A stretch of DNA of 21,510 nt from assembly GCA_040902885.1 (NCBI GenBank), contig JBBDWK010000067.1, positions 1 to 21,510 of the forward strand, written 5' to 3'. Shown here one piece after another: positions 1-6,352 of the stretch. The position numbers and the translations under genes are program-made. This DNA is from JBBDWK01 sp040902885. GTDB taxonomy: Bacteria > Acidobacteriota > Terriglobia > Bryobacterales > Bryobacteraceae. Each line of letters begins with the position of its first letter. Position 1 is the stretch's first letter. The notes below the pieces were generated by a model. The model was not told the DNA's origin. It worked only from the letters and a program-made list of their open reading frames with translations, and did no database searches.

Positions 1-12
1 GGAGCGGTTGTT
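1..12. repeat. Partial REP-like repeat at window edge
   Basis: The first 12 bases, ggagcggttgtt, recur exactly at 1599-1610 in the repeat-rich spacer after the DegT gene. The copy here is cut by the window edge, so its other arm cannot be seen. The two copies bracket the DegT-family gene. Confidence 0.4.
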
Positions 13-197
13 GATCGCGACATAACAGCCGATATTTGCGACGCAGTACACTAGCAAAGCTAGCCGGCGGTCAATGCCGTGTCGATTGGCTATTGGGCCG
101 GACGCTCGCTTGACAGAACGCCTCGCAAGCCGGATGGTAGAAGGGATTCAACCGAGCCGAACGGAAGTTGCGGCGACCATGAGGGGGAGTTTGAGTT
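13..197. other. Upstream region of the DegT-family gene
   Basis: No convincing gene is seen here. It holds a small perfect inverted repeat (ctagc-aaa-gctag, 51-63). It also has a consensus -35-like TTGACA at 110-115, with only a poor -10 candidate (GATGGT, 133-138, 17-base spacer). A GGGGGAG Shine-Dalgarno sequence lies about 8-9 bases before the ATG at 198. A promoter here is possible but weakly supported. Confidence 0.3.
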
Positions 198-1505
198 ATG
201 GCAAGCACACGACGGAATTTTCTCCAAACGGGAGCAGCTGCAGCCGGAGTAGCGGTTCCGGCGCTCGCATCGCCGGCCCGCGGGACTCTGGCGCTGTCCG
301 GCGGATCGAAAGCTGTCACTTATCCGAGCGACCGCCACGCCTGGCTGACTCGATGGCCGAGGTACGGCGCGGAAGAGAAGAAGGCTCTGATTGAGATGAT
401 CGAGAGCAACCAGTTTTACCAGGAACTTCCGATCTTCGAAAAAGAGTGGCAGGCGTACACCAAGGCGCCTTTCGTTAAGGCCCACATGAGCGGCACCAGC
501 GCGCTCACGTCGGGCTTCTTTGCGCTCGACCTCCCTCCCGGAAGCGAGATTCTGGTGCCTTCCTACACGTTCTTTGCAACCATCGTTCCGATGAGGCTTT
601 TCGGCTATGTGCCTGTCTTTGTCGACATCAATCCTCGTACCGCCTGCTTCGATCTCGAGTACGCGGCCAGTCACATCACAGGACGCACTCGAGCGATGGT
701 GCCGATGCATTCCTGGGGGCTGCCCTGCGACATGGACGAGATCGGCAAGTTCGCCAGGGAGCGGGGTCTCCTGATTCTCGAAGATGCCGCCCAGGCGGCC
801 GGCGCCTCCCTCCAGGGTAAAGCCGCCGGCAACTGGGGGGACATGGGCGTGATTAGTTTCCAGACCACCAAGGTCATGCCGACCATCGAGGGCGGAATCG
901 GAATGTACCAGACGCGCGAGCTCTTCGAGCGGGCCTCGACCTTCGGGCACTACGAGGACCCCCGGAAGTTCCCCGAAGGCAGCCCTTACCGGAAATATGA
1001 TGGGACCGGCTTGGGGCTCAAGCTCCGCATGCATCCGCTGGCTGCCGCGCTGGCGCGCCAGCAACTCAAGGTGCTGGATACGCGCAGCGCTCTGGTGGCG
1101 CGGCAGGTTCGGACTCTCAATGACCGGCTTCGAGAACTGCCCGGGGTTTCGGAGCCCTACTGCCGGCCCGACATGAAGCGCGCGTACTACGGACGCAATC
1201 TCCTGTTTTTCGATTCCGGCAAAGCCGGCTTTTCGCGCGAAAACGCGATCAAAGCGCTGCGGGCTGAGGGCGTGCGCGTCTCCGGCGCCCCCTACCCCGA
1301 GCAGCACAAGTTCGCGATCTACCATGAAGCAAAGTGGTGGCAGCATAAGCCCGTAGTGCCGGATTCGCTTCCAGGTACGGAACGGGTCAACGATACCTCC
1401 CTCAGCCTGCCGCTCTTCTATGAGGAGGCGCCGGACCTGATCAATCAATACGTTGCAGCCTTCGAGAAGGTCTGGGCTCATCGCGAAGAGCTCGCCAAGG
1501 GTTGA
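198..1505 (+). CDS. Tat-signal DegT/DnrJ/EryC1/StrS-family PLP-dependent aminotransferase-like protein
   Basis: This 435-residue protein has the fold-type I PLP enzyme layout of the DegT/StrS family, which usually transaminates keto-sugars. Visible motifs are the phosphate-binding GTS (99-101), EDAAQ (195-199) with Asp196 expected to pair with the PLP ring nitrogen, and SFQTTK (220-225) with Lys225 as the Schiff-base lysine, followed by EGG. The N-terminus (residues 1-28) is a twin-arginine signal: RRNFLQTG, then a short Ala/Gly-rich hydrophobic stretch and an ALASPA cleavage-like region. So the folded, cofactor-loaded protein is probably exported. Most family members are cytoplasmic, which makes the signal odd. 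The ATG at 198 is preceded by a GGGGGAG Shine-Dalgarno sequence. The substrate is unknown. No sugar-nucleotide genes adjoin it, so a role outside nucleotide-sugar synthesis is possible. Confidence 0.88.
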   Translation: MASTRRNFLQTGAAAAGVAVPALASPARGTLALSGGSKAVTYPSDRHAWLTRWPRYGAEEKKALIEMIESNQFYQELPIFEKEWQAYTKAPFVKAHMSGTSALTSGFFALDLPPGSEILVPSYTFFATIVPMRLFGYVPVFVDINPRTACFDLEYAASHITGRTRAMVPMHSWGLPCDMDEIGKFARERGLLILEDAAQAAGASLQGKAAGNWGDMGVISFQTTKVMPTIEGGIGMYQTRELFERASTFGHYEDPRKFPEGSPYRKYDGTGLGLKLRMHPLAAALARQQLKVLDTRSALVARQVRTLNDRLRELPGVSEPYCRPDMKRAYYGRNLLFFDSGKAGFSRENAIKALRAEGVRVSGAPYPEQHKFAIYHEAKWWQHKPVVPDSLPGTERVNDTSLSLPLFYEEAPDLINQYVAAFEKVWAHREELAKG

Positions 1506-1515
1506 TGGCATGCGG

Positions 1516-1560
1516 AAAAACCGCTCCTTGCAGTCGCGGCTCAGAATCGGCAACTGAGCC
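1516..1560. repeat. REP-like inverted-repeat element, left of assembly gap
   Basis: An ACCGCTCC...TCGCGG arrangement at about 1520-1538 mirrors the reverse complement of the element to the right of the gap. Next to it is a perfect 7-bp hairpin, GGCTCAG (1538-1544) with CTGAGCC (1554-1560), around a 9-base loop that runs into the gap. It lies right after the DegT stop codon and could also act in 3'-end formation. Confidence 0.5.
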
Positions 1561-1570
1561 NNNNNNNNNN
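1561..1570. other. Assembly gap (10 Ns)
   Basis: Ten undetermined bases lie exactly between two inverted REP-like elements. The number may be a placeholder, so the real distance is unknown. Open frames reading through this stretch are not reliable. Confidence 0.99.
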
Positions 1571-1610
1571 ACAACCGCCAACCCCCCCGCGACCAGAGGG
1601 AGCGGTTGTT
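1571..1610. repeat. REP-like inverted-repeat element, right of assembly gap
   Basis: A perfect 8-bp inverted repeat, acaaccgc (1571-1578) with gcggttgt (1602-1609), encloses a C-rich segment containing CGCGACC. Read on the minus strand, it gives ACCGCTCCC...GGTCGCGG, matching the element left of the gap in inverted orientation. The bases at 1599-1610 equal those at 1-12. Confidence 0.55.
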
Positions 1611-1635
1611 ATCCCAGGTCGTATCCACATAGAAT
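1606..1635 (+). promoter_or_regulatory. Candidate sigma-70 promoter for the alpha/beta hydrolase
   Basis: TTGTTA (1606-1611, four of six matches to TTGACA) and TAGAAT (1630-1635, five of six to TATAAT) are separated by 18 bases. Transcription would start about 15-20 bases before the hydrolase ATG. The -35 box lies in the end of the REP-like repeat. Confidence 0.4.
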
Positions 1636-1659
1636 GCAGATTCTGGATGGGAGGCGATG

Positions 1660-3591
1660 ATGGTGGGCCGAAGATTACGGAATGCCGTTCTGCTGATAGG
1701 AGCGGTTGCTAGTGCGCAGGCGGCGGTCGTACGGGTGGACGCGGAGGAAGAACCCGCCGGCCCTTATACACGCATCACCGGCAAGGTCCACTTCGCCGTT
1801 GACCCCAAGCTCCCCGCCAATCGCATCATCGCGGACATCGACCTCGGGCCGCGCAATGCGAAAGGCCTCGTAGAATTTTCCGCGGATCTCTATATGCTTC
1901 GCCCCGCGAAGCACAACGGCGCCATCTTTTTCGAAGTTTCCAACCGCGGCCGCAAAGGCATGTTCTCGACATTCAACCTCGGCCAAACTTCCTATGATCC
2001 GCGAACGCCCGAGCACTTCGGCGACAACTTCCTTCTCGACCAGGGATTCACCATTGCGTGGCTCGCCTGGCAGTGGGACGTTCCTCCCGAGCCCGGTTTG
2101 ATGCGCTTCTATGCGCCCACTGCGAAAGGCGTGAAAGGCATCGTCCGCGCCGATTACGTGCCCGACGAGAAGATCCAGCGCTTCTACGTTGCCGACCGCA
2201 CCCACATTGCGTATCCCGTGACCGATCCCACGTCGCTGCGAATGACCGTGCGCGACCGCGCCGACGGCCCGCGCCGCGAAGTGCCCCGCAGTTTCTGGAG
2301 ACTCGAAGAAGACCGGACTCACATCTACATGGAGACCGGCTTCGAGCCCGGCAAGATCTACGAGGTGACATACCAATCCGAAGATCCCGCTCTCGCGGGC
2401 CTCGGCCCGGCGGGAATTCGCGACTTCATTTCGTATCTGAAGCAGAAGGACGGATACAAGCACGCTATCGCCATCGGCTCCTCCCAGAGCGGCAGATTTC
2501 TGCGGAAGTTTCTCTATGACGGCTTCAATGCGGACGAACAAGGCCGCCGTGTTCTCGATGGCATCTGGGCCCACGTCTCCGGCGGCGGCCGCGGCAGCTT
2601 TAACCACCGTTTCGCGCAGCCCTCGCGAGATGCCAGGCCCTTCTTCAACTTTTTCTATCCGACCGACATCTTCCCGTTCACGCCGCAGGCCCAGACCGAT
2701 CCCGAAACCAACCTTACGGATGGCTTATTGATCCGCGCCGAAAAAGCCGGCGTGGCGCCGAAGATGTTCTTCACCAACTCCTCGTATGAATACTATGGGC
2801 GTTCGGCCTCGCTCATCCACACTACGATAGATGGAAAGAACGACCTGCCACCGGCCGGGAACGCGCGCACCTACCTCATCGCCGGCGCCCAGCACGGGCC
2901 CGGGCAGTTCCCGCCGCGCCGCACGGGAGTTCAGAATCCCGCCAACGCAAATGATTTCCGCTGGGCGATGCGCGCCCTGCTCGTCGCGATGCACCGCTGG
3001 GTTACGGCGGGTGTCGAGCCACCGCCTTCGCAGGTGCCGGCGATTGCGCGCGATAACCTCGTGCCGCTCCGAGCCGTGCAGTTTCCCAAGATTCCGGGCG
3101 TGGCGTTCCCCACGCGAATGCACAAGGCGTATCGGGCGGACTACGGTCCGGAGTTTCGATCTAAAGGAATAGTGGCCCTCGACCCGCCGAAACTGGGAAA
3201 CGCATTTCCGATGTTCGTTCCGCAGGTGGACAGCGACGGAAACGAGACCTCCGGCATTCGCCTGCCCGTGATTCAGGCGCCGCTCGGAACGTATACAGGA
3301 TGGAACCTGCGCGACCCGAAAATCGGCGCTCCGGATGAGCTTTACAGCATGGTGGGCTCATACATCGTGTTCCCGCGCACAAAGCAGGAAAGGGAGAGCC
3401 GCCATGATCCGCGGAAGTCGATTCAGGAGAGATACGCGAGCCGCGACGAATACCTTCAGAAGATTTCCGAAGCGGCGGGGAAGCTCGCGAAAGACAGGTT
3501 CGTCCTGGAGCGCGACATCTCGAAAATCATCGAAAAGGCTGCGTTTCAGTGGGATCACACCATGGGCGCGCAGCCGGCAAGCGCGAAATGA
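1660..3591 (+). CDS. Secreted alpha/beta-hydrolase domain protein (Abhydrolase_10 type)
   Basis: This large secreted hydrolase has about 643 residues. Residues 1-22 form a signal peptide (RR, a hydrophobic stretch, then ASAQAA). The nucleophile elbow is GSSQSGR (274-280, counted from the upstream ATG at 1657), with Ser276 the likely nucleophile in a G-x-S-x-S setting. AGAQHGPG near 409-416 supplies a probable catalytic His413. The length and the GSSQSGRFLR signature fit the family of long alpha/beta hydrolases annotated Abhydrolase_10, whose substrates are largely uncharacterised. An esterase or carboxylic-ester role is inference. Two ATGs are adjacent (1657 and 1660). I prefer 1660 because GGGAGG at 1649-1654 is then 5 bases away rather than 2. 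The gene converges on the glycosyltransferase operon. Confidence 0.8.
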   Translation: MVGRRLRNAVLLIGAVASAQAAVVRVDAEEEPAGPYTRITGKVHFAVDPKLPANRIIADIDLGPRNAKGLVEFSADLYMLRPAKHNGAIFFEVSNRGRKGMFSTFNLGQTSYDPRTPEHFGDNFLLDQGFTIAWLAWQWDVPPEPGLMRFYAPTAKGVKGIVRADYVPDEKIQRFYVADRTHIAYPVTDPTSLRMTVRDRADGPRREVPRSFWRLEEDRTHIYMETGFEPGKIYEVTYQSEDPALAGLGPAGIRDFISYLKQKDGYKHAIAIGSSQSGRFLRKFLYDGFNADEQGRRVLDGIWAHVSGGGRGSFNHRFAQPSRDARPFFNFFYPTDIFPFTPQAQTDPETNLTDGLLIRAEKAGVAPKMFFTNSSYEYYGRSASLIHTTIDGKNDLPPAGNARTYLIAGAQHGPGQFPPRRTGVQNPANANDFRWAMRALLVAMHRWVTAGVEPPPSQVPAIARDNLVPLRAVQFPKIPGVAFPTRMHKAYRADYGPEFRSKGIVALDPPKLGNAFPMFVPQVDSDGNETSGIRLPVIQAPLGTYTGWNLRDPKIGAPDELYSMVGSYIVFPRTKQERESRHDPRKSIQERYASRDEYLQKISEAAGKLAKDRFVLERDISKIIEKAAFQWDHTMGAQPASAK

Positions 3592-3597
3592 TATCCA

Positions 3598-3620
3598 GGC
3601 CGCCCGCAAAGCCGGCGGCC
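3598..3620 (+). terminator. Possible terminator hairpin between convergent genes
   Basis: A perfect 7-bp stem, GGCCGCC with GGCGGCC, around a 9-base loop starts 6 bases after the hydrolase stop codon. Only a weak T-rich stretch follows on the plus strand (ggttccttta), and none on the minus strand. Intrinsic termination is therefore uncertain. Confidence 0.4.
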
Positions 3621-3657
3621 CAGGTTCCTTTATGATCCGTTCGGTGGGGCAACTACC

Positions 3658-4884
3658 TCAGAGTTTAGCTTGTGCTCTTTGGCGTACCGTTTCCCAGATC
3701 GTGAACTTGCGTCCCCGCAGGACCTCGAGCAAGGCTACGAGCACAGCCGCATTCACGGTACAGAAGAACAGGGGAAGGCCCAGTGGCTTGCAATAACGGT
3801 GTAGAGGTAGCACCAGGCAGACGAAGCCGAGACAATAGAACAGGACCTGCAAACAAAAAAGCGTGTTAAGGAAGGGAGACCCACGATCAAACGCGCTCCC
3901 GACGAAGAGAAGAATCAGCAAGAACGGCGCTATCCACCGACCCATCTTGTGCGAGGTAAGCTGAAACGCAGTCCACGGATGTCGCCATGGAAGAAGCAGT
4001 TCCGGTACGCTCAGAACACCACGCATTCCCCTTGCCGCAACCCTCACTCGCATTTCGAACTCTTGTAAGAGACTTCTCGTCGTCTCTTCGTAGGCGAGAG
4101 CCCGGTCTTCGTAGTCGACTCGATACCCATTCCTGATGATATAGAGTGGCTCGACCAAATCACTGCAGGAGTCCGGAGGTAGAGACACGTAGTTTCTGTG
4201 GCGGACTGAGTAGATGCAGCCAGAGCATCCAGTCAGGTAACCAATTCGTGACTGCAGCAGTTTGATCGTGTGTTCGTAATCCCAGAACACGATTGAACCG
4301 AATCCAGTTGGCGACACCGACGCCTCCGTAGGATCGAAATACCTGTAGCGCCCGCTAACAGCGCCGACCCGCGGATCCGCATAAGGAGCGGCCAAATACA
4401 GCAACGCTTTCGAATGATAAGTCGCCGTCGCATCCGAGAAGACAATGATCTCTCCTGTGCTCAGCTTCACGCCTTCGTTCTGCGCATGAGTCTTTCCCAG
4501 CCGCTCCTCAATGCGCAGCAGCTGAACCCTGGGGTCGGGACACGACTTGACGATTTCATCCGTCTGGTCACTTGAGCCATCCGAGACTACCAGGACCTCA
4601 AGCTTGTCGTGCGGATACTCAAGGGAGAGAGTCTGTCCTATCTTTTCACCGATTGTTGCCTCCTCGTTGTAAGCGGAAATCAAAACAGTAAGCTGCGGTG
4701 TGTACCCGATGTCTGGGCGACGCCTCTGGACGAACAACGACAGCAACGCCAAAAGCAGGGGATATCCGACATACAGATATGCAAGCAAAACCGCCGCAGT
4801 CGCAGCCGCAAGGCTAAACGAGTCATGGATGGTGGCTCCGAGTGGAAACAGATACCACTCACACGACTTCATTAGGTTTGTCAT
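3658..4884 (-). CDS. Membrane-bound family 2 glycosyltransferase
   Basis: This is a processive-type GT2 enzyme of about 408 residues. Residues 22-51 form an N-terminal membrane helix. The GT-A domain begins with TVLISAYNEE (66-75) and has DGSSDQT (102-108) for nucleotide-sugar binding and FSDAT (149-153) at the DxD position. SDLVEPLY and VDYEDRALA (241-265) look like the acceptor/base region, followed by QEFEMRVR (274-281), a QxxRW-like element. Three or four hydrophobic segments follow to the C-terminus. It probably builds or extends a surface polysaccharide at the inner membrane. The start is uncertain: the frame opens at a TTG at 4947, and ATGs occur at 4917, 4890, 4884 and 4872, none with a good Shine-Dalgarno sequence. 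All of these overlap the end of the upstream GT4 gene, which suggests translational coupling. Confidence 0.85.
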   Translation of the reverse strand: MTNLMKSCEWYLFPLGATIHDSFSLAAATAAVLLAYLYVGYPLLLALLSLFVQRRRPDIGYTPQLTVLISAYNEEATIGEKIGQTLSLEYPHDKLEVLVVSDGSSDQTDEIVKSCPDPRVQLLRIEERLGKTHAQNEGVKLSTGEIIVFSDATATYHSKALLYLAAPYADPRVGAVSGRYRYFDPTEASVSPTGFGSIVFWDYEHTIKLLQSRIGYLTGCSGCIYSVRHRNYVSLPPDSCSDLVEPLYIIRNGYRVDYEDRALAYEETTRSLLQEFEMRVRVAARGMRGVLSVPELLLPWRHPWTAFQLTSHKMGRWIAPFLLILLFVGSAFDRGSPFLNTLFCLQVLFYCLGFVCLVLPLHRYCKPLGLPLFFCTVNAAVLVALLEVLRGRKFTIWETVRQRAQAKL

Positions 4885-5911
4885 AGACATCGGTGTTGCC
4901 AAGCCGGGCGGTAACATCGTATCCGCAGGCCTGGCTATATACTTCAAGCAGCGAGTGAGTCGCCGCCGGCTCGGCGCACTGGAAGGTCGTTGCCCGGGAG
5001 CCCGAAAAGGACGCGGTTGCGAGAGATTTGAGAATCGCGGCTGCGATCGCCGCTGGCGTGTCTTCGCGAAAGAGGACGCATCCCGCTAGCCCTTGGAGTC
5101 GCTCAGGGACATCACCCACAGGGGCTGAGACAACGGGAATATTGCACGCAAGTGCTTCTTTGACGATGGTTGGCGACCCCTCATGCAAGGATGTCAAAAG
5201 CAGCAGGTTGCATGCGTTCAGGTAGTATGGCATCGAGTTGTGAGGCTTGCCTTCGACATACAGAAGATCGATGTCGCATCGGTCCTTCAACAAGTCAACT
5301 GCTTGTTGCGCTAGGTATCGTCGCTTCTCGGGTGCGTTCGGCCTTCCGGAAAACATAGCTAAAATCCGTTTTTGCGGCAATTCCAGTTTCTGCCTGCAAA
5401 AGGAGCGTTCCATCGGTGTGAAGAGAGCTAGATTCACGCCAAGTGGAGCAACATGGGACCGCACACCCGGGGGCAGGTACTTCTGAAGATGCTTGGAAAC
5501 TATGACAGTTTCGTCGGCGCACAAGGCGACGAAACCGCTGAGAAGGCGCAGCACTTTGCCCGACCACGTGTACGCGCCGCTGCTATCTACTATACCGTGT
5601 AGGTCGCTGCCGTGATACGTCACCACCACCGGCCGACAGGTCGGGAAAACCACTAGACCGCTTTGTCCGAACTGGCAATGGATGACGTCGTAATCGCCCT
5701 TCTTGCAATATTGCTTGAATCGAAACCATGCGCTGATATAATTCAATAAGCTTCGTCTCGCCTTGAAGTGAAACACATCTACAGAAACTCCTAGACGTCT
5801 CAGGAAGGCGACGTGCTGAACAAGGAAAGGAACAATGTGTGGGTGCTCGATATCCGGCCAGTCAGGCGTGACCATCACTATCCGCAACGGGCCCCCATAG
5901 CCGCGCGTCAA
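4859..5911 (-). CDS. Family 4 glycosyltransferase
   Basis: This GT-B fold retaining glycosyltransferase has 350 residues, slightly short for the family. The N-terminal domain has RIVMVTPDWPD (10-20) and an acceptor-side HGSD (100-103). The C-terminal domain has PLGVN (156-160), a GRPNAPEKR phosphate-binding stretch (189-197) and the EX7E motif as Glu244-Glu252 (HEGSPTIVKEA), which binds the donor nucleotide sugar. There is no membrane segment, so it acts in the cytoplasm or on the inner membrane face. The start is a TTG directly after an in-frame TGA; GAGGGG lies 3-4 bases before it. It overlaps the GT2 gene downstream, and together they look like a small surface-glycan operon. Its GC content is lower than the neighbours (27 of 60 bases at 5341-5400), which hints at transfer. 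Confidence 0.87.
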   Translation of the reverse strand: MTRGYGGPLRIVMVTPDWPDIEHPHIVPFLVQHVAFLRRLGVSVDVFHFKARRSLLNYISAWFRFKQYCKKGDYDVIHCQFGQSGLVVFPTCRPVVVTYHGSDLHGIVDSSGAYTWSGKVLRLLSGFVALCADETVIVSKHLQKYLPPGVRSHVAPLGVNLALFTPMERSFCRQKLELPQKRILAMFSGRPNAPEKRRYLAQQAVDLLKDRCDIDLLYVEGKPHNSMPYYLNACNLLLLTSLHEGSPTIVKEALACNIPVVSAPVGDVPERLQGLAGCVLFREDTPAAIAAAILKSLATASFSGSRATTFQCAEPAATHSLLEVYSQACGYDVTARLGNTDVYDKPNEVV

Positions 5912-6106
5912 TCACCCCTCAAGAAGCAACGCCTTAAAGCGATTGCCGAAGGAACCCGAATTCGGGCAGAGGAGACCGGGGCGGGACGACGAAAAACTCG
6001 AACCCTTCGAACTGTACGCTCTGCGGCAGCATACATACCGCCGAGCAGGACGATTTGGCAAGTATGCCCGTCTCAACGGCAACCGTGTGAGTATCAAGGG
6101 GTTAAG
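5912..6106. other. Spacer between the glycosyltransferase operon and tRNA-Arg
   Basis: No credible coding region. It contains a 12-bp perfect palindrome, cccgaattcggg, at 5955-5966. I see no strong sigma-70 promoter for the minus-strand glycosyltransferase pair. Readthrough from the tRNA-Arg transcript is one possibility. Confidence 0.4.
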
Positions 6107-6183
6107 TGGTGCGCCCGGCATGACTCGAACATGCGACCTTCTGGTTCGTAGCCAGACGCTCTATCCAACTGAGCTACGGGCGC
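6107..6183 (-). tRNA. tRNA-Arg (anticodon ACG)
   Basis: The minus strand folds as a complete cloverleaf. The acceptor stem is GCGCCCG with CGGGCGC, with discriminator A and an encoded CCA (6107-6109). The anticodon stem is TCTGG/CCAGA with loop CTACGAA, giving anticodon ACG. The T arm is GCATG-TTCGAGT-CATGC. The wobble A is expected to become inosine and read CGU/CGC/CGA. Its 3' end faces the glycosyltransferase pair. Confidence 0.97.
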
Positions 6184-6352
6184 TACGGCGTGCGATACGC
6201 GGAAACCGCACTTTCCGGCAGGTTTCACGTTCCTTCATTTTCAAACACTCATCGGCTCAATTGCAAGCGCAAGAATCGTAACAGCGCATTCCATGAGATG
6301 ATCCTTAACAATGGCCGCGTAGCGTTCAACCCCGTGCCAGACCGGACTTCCC

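Noticed and set aside
90..1628. A minus-strand open frame of about 512 codons opposite the DegT gene
   Set aside because: It reads through the assembly gap and is antisense to a protein with a clear family signature.
1675..2607. A minus-strand open frame opposite the hydrolase
   Set aside because: It is fully antisense to a gene with a signal peptide, a nucleophile motif and a ribosome site; no domain seen.
3598..6183. tRNA-bounded integrated element with attachment-site duplication
   Set aside because: I looked for a repeat of the tRNA-Arg 3' end near the far side of the glycosyltransferase pair and saw none, and no integrase is present.
5943..6281. Plus-strand open frames across the tRNA-Arg gene
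   Set aside because: Their only familiar-looking peptides come from translating the complement of a tRNA, a well-known source of false proteins.
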